Below are positions 7,944 to 17,053 of a stretch of 64,000 bases of DNA, one piece after another; the stretch's first letter is position 1, and each line of letters opens with the position of its first letter. Position numbers and translations under genes: made by a program. This DNA is from JANXQG01 sp963775975 (lineage in GTDB: Bacteria > Planctomycetota > Planctomycetia > Pirellulales > Thermoguttaceae), in the NCBI GenBank assembly GCA_963775975.1, contig CAVZKX010000002.1, forward strand, positions 2,790,001 through 2,854,000. The letters are read 5' to 3'. The notes under the pieces were generated by a model. That model was given only the letters and a program-made list of their open reading frames with translations, did not search any database and was not told where the DNA came from.

Positions 7944-10490
7944 ATGGAGCTTGGACCTCTCGGAATGGGGAATCCCGTGGCAGATCAGCCTTTAGTCTCG
8001 AAATCGTTGGAAATTCTGGGCTCGGAAGAGAAGACGATTCAAGTCGTTTTGTCGAACGAGCTAGTCCATCTGCTTTCGGACCAACTTTACAAATCGCCAT
8101 TGAAAGCGATCGAGGAACTGGTCGTCAACTCATACGATGCAGGCGCGGATGATTGTTTCCTTTACGTACCGTCGCCCTCCGATCAGGCCGCCGACGCTTC
8201 GGGTGCCGTCATCACAGTCTTTGATAATGGTTCCGGTATGGACGTCGCTGGCCTTCAGAACCTGTGGCGAGTGGGCCAGAGTAGCAAGCCCGCCCAGGAT
8301 GTCGACAAACGCACGAAGCGAAAACTCATCGGCAAATTCGGTATTGGCAAGCTCGCCACCTACACTATCGCCAATCGCCTAACTTATGTCACCAAGTCGA
8401 GCGCTGGTATCTTCGCGGTCACCACTGATTTCGGGCGATTCAAATCTAGCCGCACGGGTTCCGCTGGTCCGGTTGATCTCGCCGTCCGCCGCATCTCGGA
8501 CGTGAGTACCGTGTTTGCGAATCCGGCGTTAGCACGCGTGATTGCGAAGTCGCAAATCCCCAGGGAGCAATTCAATAATCAAAACTGGACTTTGGCCATT
8601 TTGGAGGAGTTGAAGGAAAAGGCCCGAACTATAAAGCTCGGAATGCTCAAAAGGGTATTGGCGACAGCGATGCCGCTTGTGAGCGCATTCAAGCTTCGCC
8701 TGAACAGCGCGGTGGTTGACAGCGAAAAGACCAATTACACGAAGGTAGTCAAATTCGCGATCACTGATCTTCCAGAAGAGCGATTGAAATCAATCTTCAA
8801 GGCGACCGGTCAAGTCTTTAAGCGCGAAGGGCGGCACCTCGTTTCGCCTCTCTTCACGGAAGGTATTGCAGGAGAAGTATTCGTCACCGACCGCAGTTTG
8901 GCCGGAAAAGCTGACGACTTGATGCGAAGCAATGGCTTCTTCATTCGTGTTCGGGGTCGCTTGATCAACGAAGACGACCCAAACTTTGGCATTACTGCGG
9001 CCTACGGCACGATGAATCGTTTCCGCGCCGACTTAGATGTCGATGATCTCAATCCGATTCTCACGGCATCGCGCGAAGGCTTCGAGAAGACAGACTTGAG
9101 CCGGTGGCTCTACATCATCCTCAACGAGGTATTTAATGAGGCACGTAATCGGTACGAGGCCTATGAAGCCGAACTGAAGAAGAAACTGGATCGAGCAAAC
9201 GAAGACACCAGAAACTATGTAAATCCTCGCTTTGTGGAGCATCCCGTTGCCGACGCGCTTGTCTCGCCGGCAGCATCGGCGATCGGCGCCGAAGCCAACG
9301 ATAAGTGGTTCTACGTCGATGTGCCTAAAAAGGAAGATGTTCCTGACCTCATTCAGCGTCTCTACAATGCCCCTCGCACAAAGTACAAATTCATATACGC
9401 TACCGGTGACAAAACGTCTCGCCTCGTTAGTTTTGACCCGGTCAGCGCGAAATTCACTATCAATACCTCCCACGAATTTGTCCAGGCGCATTCCGATGAA
9501 CCGCGCGCTAAGCTTCTGCTTGAAGATGTCGTCACGGCAGAGGTGATGCTAGAAATTTACCTGCGTGAAGCATCCGTACCACCGAATGTCATTGGACAGG
9601 TGCTGGAGCGCCGAGACTCGCTGCTTCGTAGTCTTGCCCTCGATCATCCCTTCTCCTTGAATTCGATCGCGGGCGCGCTTGAAGATGCTGCCGCGAATGA
9701 GCGCGATCTCGAAGTCAATTTGGTTGCCGCGGCGCGAGCGATCGGGTTCGTTGCGACGCATGTATCGGGCGAAGGCCAACCCGATGGGCTCGCAAAGTTC
9801 ATTGATTACCCGACGGGGCCTCAAATCATCACGCTTGAGGCCAAATCATCGAAAGATGTGCCGTCGCTCGGGACGCTAGATTTCGCCGGCTTACAACAAC
9901 ATATGATCGACTACCACGCCAATGGCTGCTTGGTCGTTGCGCCTTCATATCCTGGCACATCTCGCGAAGAATACAGCGCCGCATCAAAGCGAGCGCGCGA
10001 ATTGAAGATCTCTTGCTGGACTATTTCCCAATTGTCATGGTTTGTGAAGGCGGTCGAAACCCACCACCTGTCCGCGCGAGAGCTTCTTACTATCGTGCTG
10101 TCCAAGTTCGCGCCCGAGGAAGTTGCAACTGCTATCGTCGAACTGAAGAAGGCGTTGGAATGGACCATGCCCAACCTATACACCGCCATTGCGGTCGCAC
10201 TAAGGGAGTTGGAGGATCGCCTGCCGGACTCGCCGCGCACAGTCAGCGCTATCGCTGCCGAGGTGTCCCGAGTTCAGGAATTCAGAAAAATTCGACTGGA
10301 GCAAGTCAAGCTAGCCGTTGTATCGATGGCCGAGTCCAGTAAAGGCGCTATGACTATTAGAGACGAGAACGTAATTCTCCATGTCGGCACCGCCGAACTG
10401 GAGCGCCGCGTTGCCGATCTAACTAAGCAACTCGGGCAGGCGCGACGTGAGAGCAACTTTCGCGACGGCCCCCCACGCGCCGGTGCCTAA
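7944..10490 (+). CDS. GHKL (HSP90/MutL-like) ATPase fused to a PD-(D/E)XK-like nuclease
   Basis: The protein has up to 848 residues. The N-terminal GHKL ATPase shows the N-box EELVVNSYDA (58-67), DNGSGM (94-99) and the lid GKFGIGK (130-136), followed by an HSP90-like transducer region. Near residues 570-660 a second domain reads DLEVNLVAAARAIGF, GQPDGLAKF and IITLEAKSS, the E, D and ExK pattern of a restriction-type nuclease. The tail (about 720-848) is helical and ends in a coiled coil. ATG 7944 or ATG 7965 could start it; neither has a clear ribosome binding site. It sits alone between ABC-3C and Gabija-like loci, which supports a defence role; HgiDII-like restriction enzymes also carry such an ATPase, but no partner methylase is adjacent. 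Confidence 0.75.
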   Translation: MELGPLGMGNPVADQPLVSKSLEILGSEEKTIQVVLSNELVHLLSDQLYKSPLKAIEELVVNSYDAGADDCFLYVPSPSDQAADASGAVITVFDNGSGMDVAGLQNLWRVGQSSKPAQDVDKRTKRKLIGKFGIGKLATYTIANRLTYVTKSSAGIFAVTTDFGRFKSSRTGSAGPVDLAVRRISDVSTVFANPALARVIAKSQIPREQFNNQNWTLAILEELKEKARTIKLGMLKRVLATAMPLVSAFKLRLNSAVVDSEKTNYTKVVKFAITDLPEERLKSIFKATGQVFKREGRHLVSPLFTEGIAGEVFVTDRSLAGKADDLMRSNGFFIRVRGRLINEDDPNFGITAAYGTMNRFRADLDVDDLNPILTASREGFEKTDLSRWLYIILNEVFNEARNRYEAYEAELKKKLDRANEDTRNYVNPRFVEHPVADALVSPAASAIGAEANDKWFYVDVPKKEDVPDLIQRLYNAPRTKYKFIYATGDKTSRLVSFDPVSAKFTINTSHEFVQAHSDEPRAKLLLEDVVTAEVMLEIYLREASVPPNVIGQVLERRDSLLRSLALDHPFSLNSIAGALEDAAANERDLEVNLVAAARAIGFVATHVSGEGQPDGLAKFIDYPTGPQIITLEAKSSKDVPSLGTLDFAGLQQHMIDYHANGCLVVAPSYPGTSREEYSAASKRARELKISCWTISQLSWFVKAVETHHLSARELLTIVLSKFAPEEVATAIVELKKALEWTMPNLYTAIAVALRELEDRLPDSPRTVSAIAAEVSRVQEFRKIRLEQVKLAVVSMAESSKGAMTIRDENVILHVGTAELERRVADLTKQLGQARRESNFRDGPPRAGA

Positions 10491-10492
10491 CT

Positions 10493-10666
10493 GCTGTCAC
10501 CAAGGGAATTAGCGCGATCGCCGAAGAAACCGGCATCAGCCGGAACGGCATTCAAATGGCCCTCTCCGAATCTGGCAACCCGGAATTCGCGAGCGTAAAC
10601 GCCATTCTGCATGCGATGGGCTATAGCCTTATGCCGCATAGACTGGATGCCGGCGCCTTATCATGA
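10493..10666 (+). pseudogene. Remnant of a HigA-like addiction antitoxin
   Basis: An open frame without a start codon reads ISAIAEETGISRNGIQMALS, then GNPEFASVNAILHAMGYSL, and stops at 10664. This is the helix-turn-helix of the addiction-module antidote family normally paired with a RelE/HigB-type toxin. Its N-terminus is missing: the frame emerges from the end of the upstream ATPase gene. No toxin gene is seen nearby, so it is a relic. Confidence 0.6.
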
Positions 10667-10764
10667 CGCTTAATCATCGCCGGTCGACCGGCCTGCTTTG
10701 ACAACGACTCCGTATCGCAAAAGTTCAATTAGCTAAGATTTCGTGTGGCCGTCCGTAGCGGCGA

Positions 10765-12702
10765 TCAGTTGTCCGCAATCTCGTCTTCCAAATGAATCGC
10801 GTCAACGGGAAAAAGCCCAAGCGAGTTGATTTGGAGCCGGGCCGTCGTTACGTTCGTAGTGAAGAGTACTACGATCAGATCCTTCATCGCCCGCGTGCAA
10901 CATACGTAGAAAAGACGCCGAGTCCTTTCGACAACTGTTTCCTTGCCCTCTCGCCTATTTGACTCGTCCCTCTCAGAAAGCGGTTTGATGCCAAGATATT
11001 TGTCATAGGAGAATTGAATATGGGTGCCTTCGTCATCGTCTAGGACGACGAGCACGCGTTCAAACTCCGCACCCTTAATGCCTTGTTGTGTCGAGAAAGG
11101 GGACTCATCGTTTACATAGTTGTAGTAGCCCCAAAACTGCGACGCGGGACAGGCGAGGAATGCGTCCATTGCTGACACTTCCTTGGTCAAATCTTCTTCG
11201 TCGTCTTCTTCGTCTGCCAACACTGCCTTTTCGTCGCCCTGAGCCTCGGCCGGCGCAGGAAGACTCAGATACGCGAGAGCCCTTGGATCGAGGACGACCA
11301 ACTTGGCCTGATGGAGGTGACGGAGAATATCGGCATTCGTTGCATCTGACTCGGGCTCCATCATCCGTTGGAGAGTTTCGGTCAATCGACGCAGCTCACT
11401 AAGTCGTTCAGCTACGTTGACTCCACCGAGGTTCTCGCGAGCAAGAAGCGGCGATTGGCTCCTGAGTACCTGGATCGCTTCAAACTCGTTCCGCTTCCTC
11501 GTAGCACTCACAAGTGGCAGAACGAATTGCATAAATGGTCGCACGGGCCATGCGGTCCCGTCCAGAAATCCGTTCTTGAACTTCTCTGGAGCCTTGTCAT
11601 TCAAGGCCGCGTATAAATCGACGAATCCCAGCCGCTTCGCCGCCATACGGTGTACGATGACGAGCAGCTTCACTCCGTCATCTGTATGCCATGCGGGATC
11701 GTCATTGTTTCGCGCTGCCCACAAGCGTACTTGCGCGATCCGTTGTTCTCGTCTCTCGTCGACGGGAAGTACAAAACAGTGCGCGCTGCCAGGTACACTG
11801 ATTTGAGCGTTTGCCGGTCCTGTCATTCGCCCTCGTGTCTGGACTAGGCCATCGCCGTCTCGGCGGATCGCATTGGCCACACTGAGCACGGTCGCGGGAC
11901 AGCGGAAATTCTCAGGTTTCGTAATCGTAGCCCAACCCGGCCCAACCGAAACATCGCCGATTCCCGTCTGATAAATACTTTGCATCGGATCGCCAAAGAA
12001 GCCGACGCAGAATCTATCGCCGAACTCGTCGTCCACGGCTTTAAGAGCGGTCACTACTTTCTCAGTTGTATCTTGACTCTCATCAACAAACAGAAATGGG
12101 AATTGCTGTACAATAAGTAGTCGCATTAATCGGCGCTCGACGATAAACCGCGGCACCATTTCAATGATGTCATTGTGACCGAGGATGCCGTTGACATAAT
12201 CACTGCCTGTCCCGTATCTGAATGAACGAACTCGTCCAATGCGCGCTCGCTGGTGTTCATAGCGGCCTATATCGCTTTGGTTCTTGTCGCGCGTGCGCTG
12301 TTGCACGCGCGGTCCGAACTTTGCTGCTGCGTCTTTTAGCTCCACAAGCTTTTCATCAATTCGGCCCGCGACCCATGCCTGGATATCCGGTTGGAACGAT
12401 CGCACCAACAGCCATAGGAAGCTGTGAATCGTCGACACATGGATTAGAGGATTATTCCCGGTATCCGACCAAATTTCTTCAGCCGCGATTTCCGTATAGG
12501 TGATGCATGCCACCTTTTGCCGGCGGAGCCTAAGCTTCTCGCCGTGCTTATCAAGGATTTCAGTGAGCCCTTTAATCAACGAGGTGGTTTTTCCCGAGCC
12601 GGCTCCGGCGACCATCAGAAAGCTTTGAGGAGGTGACGCGTTGAGGCAGCCGTAAAGCTGTTGATCCGCTTCTGTATCTTTTTGCAGAGCACGGCTGGTC
12701 AT
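10765..12702 (-). CDS. UvrD/PcrA-like helicase, Gabija GajB-like
   Basis: This 645-residue SF1A helicase has Walker A VAGAGSGKTT at 31-40, Walker B LFVDESQDT, motif III GDPMQSIYQ, a late TQQGIKGAEFERVLVV (motif V-like) and a motif VI RLFYVCCTRAMKDL. Its start overlaps the stop of the preceding OLD-family ATPase gene by four bases (ATGA at 12699-12702), a tight two-gene operon. OLD-TOPRIM ATPase plus UvrD-like helicase is the Gabija defence arrangement (class 2 OLD). The helicase is longer than the usual roughly 500-residue GajB. The predicted role is to support the GajA-like nuclease by acting on DNA ends or termini during phage infection. Confidence 0.8.
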   Translation of the reverse strand: MTSRALQKDTEADQQLYGCLNASPPQSFLMVAGAGSGKTTSLIKGLTEILDKHGEKLRLRRQKVACITYTEIAAEEIWSDTGNNPLIHVSTIHSFLWLLVRSFQPDIQAWVAGRIDEKLVELKDAAAKFGPRVQQRTRDKNQSDIGRYEHQRARIGRVRSFRYGTGSDYVNGILGHNDIIEMVPRFIVERRLMRLLIVQQFPFLFVDESQDTTEKVVTALKAVDDEFGDRFCVGFFGDPMQSIYQTGIGDVSVGPGWATITKPENFRCPATVLSVANAIRRDGDGLVQTRGRMTGPANAQISVPGSAHCFVLPVDERREQRIAQVRLWAARNNDDPAWHTDDGVKLLVIVHRMAAKRLGFVDLYAALNDKAPEKFKNGFLDGTAWPVRPFMQFVLPLVSATRKRNEFEAIQVLRSQSPLLARENLGGVNVAERLSELRRLTETLQRMMEPESDATNADILRHLHQAKLVVLDPRALAYLSLPAPAEAQGDEKAVLADEEDDEEDLTKEVSAMDAFLACPASQFWGYYNYVNDESPFSTQQGIKGAEFERVLVVLDDDEGTHIQFSYDKYLGIKPLSERDESNRREGKETVVERTRRLFYVCCTRAMKDLIVVLFTTNVTTARLQINSLGLFPVDAIHLEDEIADN

Positions 12703-14975
12703 TCCGCCACCTCTGCAACCGCCGCGATTGCAGCCTCAGGTGCCTCGGGCAACGGTACGGGCAATTCGAGACGAACCACGCTTTCAAGCCATCGCAGACC
12801 GTCTTTGATGTAGAGCGGTACATTCCAATCTTCAGGAGGTTCCGTCAGAACGCCTAAAGCAAATTTAGTCTTATCGAATGACTTCCCTCCGACGCGTTTG
12901 TGAAGCCCGGACGCAAGCTCACCGGGCGCCGTAGGAGTGACACGCAGTTTCAGACCGAGGTGTCGCTGAGCCGCGTTCTGGCACCACGCTGCATTTTCAA
13001 GTCCGAAAGCTTCTTCCAAAGTCCGTCCGCAAAGATCGGCAGTTGCATTATTCCATGTCACGTTTGTCGGCACTTGGTAGGTTACGCGGACCTTGAATCC
13101 GTTGTCGCCAACCTTCTGTTGCAATTTCTCTGCTTCTGTCGCGGCGAACAATTCGGCAACGGTCTGCTTCTTTGGCAACCACTGGATCAACGTCTGGTTC
13201 GAGGTGTAAGCATTATTTTCAGATGGCAGGCACGCGCTACCGGACTTCTTCACAGGCGGCTGGTGTTCGTTGGTGCTCGGAACCTCGAACATGGCATCGC
13301 GATCTTCGTCGACGTCGGCATCCGCGACAATCGTCACGCTATCCAAGTCCGTGATTACAAGCGCAACAAGTCCAAGAAACTCGATCAATGACTTGAAACG
13401 ATGTGCGAAGGCACCTCCAACTTCTAGAATAGATAGGCAAGCTGATCTCAGCGAAGGCGCCTCCTGTTCGATCATCACAGGAAGCAAGAGCCGTTCGACA
13501 TTGCCTTCGACGAGAATCACAGCATCCGCAAAAAACAGATCACAATGAGTCAGTTTAAGATACCGTTGAAGGAAATCGCGTTCATTCTCATTCTGGTTGT
13601 AGAATGCGGAGAGATTGAGCACTTCGGTCGTCTGGTCACCCGCAACGTTCTGGCGCCTGAAATATCGGATGGGCTGGAAGCCGCGTTCATAGACAATATG
13701 TGGGGAATGGGTGGTAATGACTGTCTGGCTACTGAAAGCGCCGTCATCATTTTGGCCGTCTTTCATGAGCTCAAGGACGTTGCGAATAAAGACCTGCTGA
13801 AGCTGGGCGTGCAAATGTGCTTCAGGCTCCTCGATGAATATCAAGTGAAGCGGAGCTCGTTGCTCTTTGTCGGCGATCCATCTGGCGTGCAGGTCAAGTA
13901 TCTCAACCACCATGTAGATGAGATTCTTAAAGCCGAGGCCGCTATAGGAGTCGGGCAGTGTCGGAGCGTCTGCGGCATCGCCCAACACATAATGCACGCG
14001 CGCATCCTGACTACTCATGATCGTGGCCGGGTTTAGAGCCGACTTAATCTTCAGTTGCGGATTGTGAAAGCCCGGATAACCAAGGTTGGAGAGCCGGTTG
14101 AGTGTATCCTTGAAAACATTGTCTAAGTGCTCATTCAGTCCTGCCTCTGAATCAAATAGCGCTCTCAATGCATTATGGTCGTCCTGCCGTTGATCGAGGT
14201 TTCGCTTATAGAACCTGCTAAGGCGCTTCGACAGGTCTTCGGATCGCCCTGCGCCCCCTCCGGTGTTCGCTTCGGGGTCAGCCAAGTGCCGTTGTGCGCT
14301 GAGATTATCAATCTTAACGAGAGATTTCAGAATCGTGGCACCACTCGGCTCCTTACCAAGCAACAGTGGTACATATTCTGCCTGTGGCATGTAGGCATCA
14401 TCGAACCGAGCCCGGTCGAGGACATAGTACCGGAACTCGAACTCGCGAGACAGTTCGTTTTTAAGGTAGTCGGTTAGGCTTTTGGGCCATGGAACATACT
14501 TTTCATTCGGCCGGGGAGCTAAAGCACCCGCATTCGCGTGTGCATTGTCGCGAGCAGTTCGGAATCTGTCCAACATTTCTGTCGGGTTACGCGCCACAAA
14601 CTCGATTCGAATGCCGACCTGCGTTCCTTGCCACGCCGTGCTCGGCAACAATGGTATCACAAGTTGCAGGTCGTTCTCTGTTACCTCAAACCAAAGGTCC
14701 AGGCTTATCGACGGCCATGCAGGCTGCGTCGCACCGACTGCTGGAGGATTGCCGAGCGCATCGAACTCGGTCCAGCAGCGCGAGCTAAAGTCGTATATCG
14801 AAAACTTTTCTTTCGATGCAGAGACGAATGCATGAATGGCCTGCGTCGCCGATGTCTTCCCGCTATTGTTTGATCCAACGAAAATTGAAATATCCGAAGC
14901 GAGCTCGATTTGAACATCCCGCAGCCGCCTGTAATTCTTAATTCTGTACGAATGGAGATGCACGTTTGCGCCCAC
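12699..14975 (-). CDS. OLD-family ATPase with TOPRIM nuclease domain, Gabija GajA-like
   Basis: The protein has 758 residues. The ATPase part starts IKNYRRLRDVQIEL and has Walker A VGSNNSGKT (33-41), an ABC-like signature region and LIFIEEPEAHLHAQLQ as Walker B. A TOPRIM domain follows with ILVEGNVERLLLP (catalytic Glu) and ALVITDLDS (acidic DxD). This is the OLD architecture; with the downstream UvrD-like helicase it matches Gabija. It is clearly longer than typical GajA (about 580), with an added C-terminal part of about 150 residues. The start is a GTG at 14975; a second GTG four codons on is also possible. Confidence 0.8.
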   Translation of the reverse strand: MGANVHLHSYRIKNYRRLRDVQIELASDISIFVGSNNSGKTSATQAIHAFVSASKEKFSIYDFSSRCWTEFDALGNPPAVGATQPAWPSISLDLWFEVTENDLQLVIPLLPSTAWQGTQVGIRIEFVARNPTEMLDRFRTARDNAHANAGALAPRPNEKYVPWPKSLTDYLKNELSREFEFRYYVLDRARFDDAYMPQAEYVPLLLGKEPSGATILKSLVKIDNLSAQRHLADPEANTGGGAGRSEDLSKRLSRFYKRNLDQRQDDHNALRALFDSEAGLNEHLDNVFKDTLNRLSNLGYPGFHNPQLKIKSALNPATIMSSQDARVHYVLGDAADAPTLPDSYSGLGFKNLIYMVVEILDLHARWIADKEQRAPLHLIFIEEPEAHLHAQLQQVFIRNVLELMKDGQNDDGAFSSQTVITTHSPHIVYERGFQPIRYFRRQNVAGDQTTEVLNLSAFYNQNENERDFLQRYLKLTHCDLFFADAVILVEGNVERLLLPVMIEQEAPSLRSACLSILEVGGAFAHRFKSLIEFLGLVALVITDLDSVTIVADADVDEDRDAMFEVPSTNEHQPPVKKSGSACLPSENNAYTSNQTLIQWLPKKQTVAELFAATEAEKLQQKVGDNGFKVRVTYQVPTNVTWNNATADLCGRTLEEAFGLENAAWCQNAAQRHLGLKLRVTPTAPGELASGLHKRVGGKSFDKTKFALGVLTEPPEDWNVPLYIKDGLRWLESVVRLELPVPLPEAPEAAIAAVAEVAE

Positions 14976-15225
14976 GCTTTCTTTGAACGGATCGGCTCAC
15001 TTTTACGCCGCCATCTTTCAGACCAGGAAGGACGGAGCCCGGGGCGATCATTCTGGCTCCCACGATGGGGGCCATTCGCGCAATTAAAACATCCCTTGTT
15101 CTGCGGGTCAAGGGTGAGCGCTTAACTGCCGGCATTTCCTTCTGCGCGGGCAGCGGCTTCGAGATTGTCTTCTGAATGCCGGCAAAGTCGTTAGCGCGCT
15201 TCGTGGCGTCACGGGCTGAGGACAT
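14938..15225 (-). CDS. Small basic hypothetical protein ahead of the Gabija-like operon
   Basis: The frame encodes 95 residues, rich in Lys and Arg, and overlaps the first 38 bases of the GajA-like gene in another frame. It reads like protein (DFAGIQKTISKPLPAQK, then VLIARMAPIVGARMIAPG), and its codons resemble the neighbours, but there is no clear ribosome binding site. It could be a leader gene coupled to the defence operon or a chance frame. No domain is recognised. Confidence 0.3.
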   Translation of the reverse strand: MSSARDATKRANDFAGIQKTISKPLPAQKEMPAVKRSPLTRRTRDVLIARMAPIVGARMIAPGSVLPGLKDGGVKVSRSVQRKRGRKRASPFVQN

Positions 15226-15596
15226 TCGCTAGCTAATCAAGACGCTGTCTGATCGTTCGCCAGTAATTGGCACCGCAAGGATTGCAACTTATTCTAAGTC
15301 GTGGTACGACCTTGCAACAAACCGCTTATCTGGCAATTCTGCTAGGGGTACAAAACCGGGGTATCTGCATTTAATTGATACAAATAGTTGTTTACACATC
15401 AATGTCTTAATAACTTAATGTGGCTACCGTAGGGGTCGCCAATTCTCTGCCCACGGTTATCCTCGGTTGTCCTCGCAAACCTAGTGTCAGAGCCAATCAC
15501 AGAGGATATGTTGGCCGTGGTTGTCTAATAATACTTGTTGACATCGTGCCCACTTTCGGGGTACTTTCGGGCATGAGATACCCCAGCTAAGGAGAA
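15226..15596. promoter_or_regulatory. Region upstream of the integrase; candidate attachment side
   Basis: No gene is seen. Just before the integrase is a tandem of ACTTTCGGG (15552-15560 and 15563-15571), with TACCCC boxes at 15579 and 15600 in the opposite sense. Short repeats here can be arm sites for the recombinase, and P4-type elements usually recombine near the integrase 5-prime end. No tRNA gene is visible, so the attachment site cannot be fixed. Confidence 0.35.
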
Positions 15597-15605
15597 ATGT
15601 ACCCC

Positions 15606-16793
15606 ATGCCCCAATGTCTCTCGGACGCCAAAGTCCGCAACGCCAAGGCCAGAGCCAGGCCCTACAAGGTTTCCGACGGCGAAGGCTTGTTCCTCCTGGT
15701 CAATCCGACAGGCAGCAAATACTGGCGACTGAAATACTTCTTTGCGGGCAAGGAAAGGATGCTGGCGCTGGGAGTGTACCCGCAAGTTAGTCTGGCCGAC
15801 GCCCGCGACCGCCGGGCACAGGCGCGCCGTCATCTTGCCGCGGGATGCGATCCAGCGGACGCGAAGCGCGAGGCCAAACGGCAGGTCATACTGCGAGCCG
15901 CCAATTCGTTCGAGACCGTTGCCCGCGAGTGGTTTGAAAAGCGAGAGCACGAATGGGCACCGTCGTCAGTGAAGACAATGCGGGCCCGACTTGAGCAGCA
16001 TATTCTTCCCAAACTGGGCACAAGGCCGGTCGCTGATATTACAGCGCCCGAAGTGCTTGCCGTGCTTCGCCAAGTAGAAGCCAGGGGCACGCTGGAGACC
16101 GCCCATCGCGTGATGCAGATTTGCGGGCAGATCTTCATGTACGCCATCGCCACCGGCCGGGCCGAACGCAATCCGGTTCCCGACCTGCGCGGCGCATTGA
16201 AGACCCCGATCGTCAGGCACCATTCATTTCTCAAGGCAGACGAACTGCCCAAATACGTCAAAAAGCTTGAAGCCTACGACGGCGGCGTTCAGACCAAGCT
16301 TGCGCTGCGTCTGCTGCTTTTGAGCTTCGTCCGCACGAACGAACTGCGCGGCGCGCAGTGGACCGAAATAAACTGGGACAAGGCGGAGTGGCGGATTCCG
16401 CCCGAACGGATGAAGATGAAGGAATTGCACATCGTACCGTTGTCGAAACAGGCAATCGCCACGCTTCGGGAATTGCAAACGCATTCCGGGAACCGGCAAT
16501 ACCTTTTCCCGAACGAGCACAACCACGGCAAGTTCATGAGCGAGAATACGATGCTGTATGCCCTCTACCGCATGGGCTATCATTCCCGCGCCACCGGACA
16601 TGGCTTTCGCAGCACCGCCAGCACAATTCTGAATGAACACGGATTCCACGCGGACGTAATCGAACGTCAGCTTGCCCACTGCGAACGCGATCCAGTACGC
16701 GCCGCGTACAATCACGCCCAGTATTTGCCAGAGCGTCGAAAAATGATGCAGTGGTGGGCCGATTACCTCAATAAAGCCGAGAAAAAGAAGTAA
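15606..16793 (+). CDS. P4-type tyrosine recombinase (integrase)
   Basis: About 395 residues. The N-terminal arm-binding domain (LSDAKVRNAKARARPYKVSD, then LGVYPQVSLADAR) is the DUF4102 type, a SAM-like core-binding domain follows, and the catalytic domain shows RTNELRGAQW (Arg), HGFRSTAST (HxxR), LAHCE (His) and YNHAQYL (Tyr). AGGAG at 15590-15594 is about 11 bases before ATG 15606 and only 2 bases from ATG 15597, so 15606 is preferred; homologues start MPLTDAK. It would catalyse integration and excision of the mobilizable element to its right. It converges on the AlpA gene with a six-base gap. Confidence 0.9.
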   Translation: MPQCLSDAKVRNAKARARPYKVSDGEGLFLLVNPTGSKYWRLKYFFAGKERMLALGVYPQVSLADARDRRAQARRHLAAGCDPADAKREAKRQVILRAANSFETVAREWFEKREHEWAPSSVKTMRARLEQHILPKLGTRPVADITAPEVLAVLRQVEARGTLETAHRVMQICGQIFMYAIATGRAERNPVPDLRGALKTPIVRHHSFLKADELPKYVKKLEAYDGGVQTKLALRLLLLSFVRTNELRGAQWTEINWDKAEWRIPPERMKMKELHIVPLSKQAIATLRELQTHSGNRQYLFPNEHNHGKFMSENTMLYALYRMGYHSRATGHGFRSTASTILNEHGFHADVIERQLAHCERDPVRAAYNHAQYLPERRKMMQWWADYLNKAEKKK

Positions 16794-16799
16794 CGGGAC

Positions 16800-17003
16800 T
16801 TATTGGTGCGGGGTGCTTTCCGACAAAGTAGCAACGAGCGCACGGATGTCTTCCGCCCTCCAGACGGTGCAACGCGCCGACAGCTTGATCGGCTTCGGGA
16901 ATCGGCCGGACTTCACGCCGGCCCACCAGTACGATTTGCAGACCGGGATGACGGTCAGGATTTGCCGTAATCGTAAGAACCCAATCTCAGGGATATTCTG
17001 CAT
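16800..17003 (-). CDS. AlpA-family helix-turn-helix regulator / excisionase-like protein
   Basis: The protein has 67 residues: GFLRLRQILTVIPVCKSYWW is the winged HTH start, then GRFPKPIKLSARCTVWRAED, the classic AlpA/HTH_17 pattern. AAAGGAA lies about 8 bases before the ATG. AlpA proteins next to P4-type integrases act as recombination directionality factors or integrase activators. It heads a leftward set with the relaxase genes transcribed in the same direction. Confidence 0.85.
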   Translation of the reverse strand: MQNIPEIGFLRLRQILTVIPVCKSYWWAGVKSGRFPKPIKLSARCTVWRAEDIRALVATLSESTPHQ

Positions 17004-17053
17004 TGAATAGTTCCTTTCGTATTTGCCTATTGCATCGCACTTTCATTGTTCAT

